Of a stretch of 64,000 bases of DNA, positions 63,961 to 64,000 are shown piece after piece (the first letter of the stretch is position 1; each line of letters opens with the position of its first letter). Source of the stretch: Leptospira meyeri. Lineage in GTDB: Bacteria > Spirochaetota > Leptospiria > Leptospirales > Leptospiraceae. Made by a program: the position numbers and the translations under genes. The stretch lies in the NCBI RefSeq assembly GCF_004368965.1, contig NZ_SORO01000003.1:289015-353014 (forward strand), in the 5' to 3' direction. A model generated the notes under the pieces. That model did no database searches, was not told the origin of the DNA, and saw nothing but the letters and a program-made list of their open reading frames with translations.

Positions 63961-64000
63961 CTCTGTTTCAACTATATACGACAAAGGTCCTATCTTTCCG

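Overview
The window looks like chromosome of a saprophytic-type Leptospira (spirochaete). Base composition is AT-rich. Many short exported proteins end their signal peptide in a spirochaete-style lipobox (LVNC, FLNC, LLISC, VLNC). Sensors with seven-transmembrane DISM domains, membrane-bound AraC regulators and lactonase-propeller or LamG lipoproteins are abundant, as is usual in that genus. The genus is inferred from gene content; no rRNA or tRNA gene was recognised.

Layout. 1-3.4 kb: a gene tail, a frameshifted hypothetical gene, then exported catalase-peroxidase (katG) coupled to a high-potential iron-sulfur protein behind Fur/PerR-type 7-1-7 boxes. 3.4-20.3 kb: a lipoprotein region. Six genes or operons here start from an almost identical promoter: a 25-bp element (21 of 25 positions invariant) whose last bases form a -35 box, followed exactly 17 bp later by a TANNNT -10 box. 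All six first genes encode lipoproteins. Interspersed are two paralogous receiver-AraC response regulators, one with an adjacent 7TMR-DISM/LytS-type kinase. The unit [response regulator - element - lipoprotein] occurs twice, and a decayed third lipoprotein lies at about 20 kb. This is the most interesting system in the window. 20.6-27.9 kb: a chemotaxis cluster (an ATPase protein, cheW, mcp, a cheA lacking P2, cheB, cheY, and cheD on the other strand) without cheR. 28-31.4 kb: a short RecQ helicase and an acyl-CoA synthetase broken just before its catalytic lysine. 31.7-46.9 kb: WG-repeat protein, two more DISM regulators, LamG/NHL lipoproteins, an RRM protein, a DUF4386/outer-membrane pair opposite an AraC regulator, and an ArsR-rhodanese repressor facing a DUF2938-MFS operon across a perfect 17-bp inverted repeat. 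46.9-53.1 kb: one operon of a giant adenylate cyclase, a NarL-type regulator and its DISM kinase. 53.3-55.7 kb: modABC. 55.8-60.8 kb: di-haem peroxidase, beta-helix/cytochrome c fusion, ankyrin membrane protein and a tyrosine recombinase, with an FNR-type box upstream. 60.9-64 kb: DUF5692 and GyrI-like proteins, a TPR protein, a GC-rich cloverleaf-like repeat and a terminator.

Two themes recur: peroxide and respiratory electron handling in the periplasm (KatG with HiPIP, the di-haem peroxidase operon, the small cytochrome with YceI), and signal transduction that ends at the cell surface. Starts were moved from the longest open frame where a Shine-Dalgarno site, stop/start overlap, signal peptide or mapped promoter favoured another codon; this is stated per gene.
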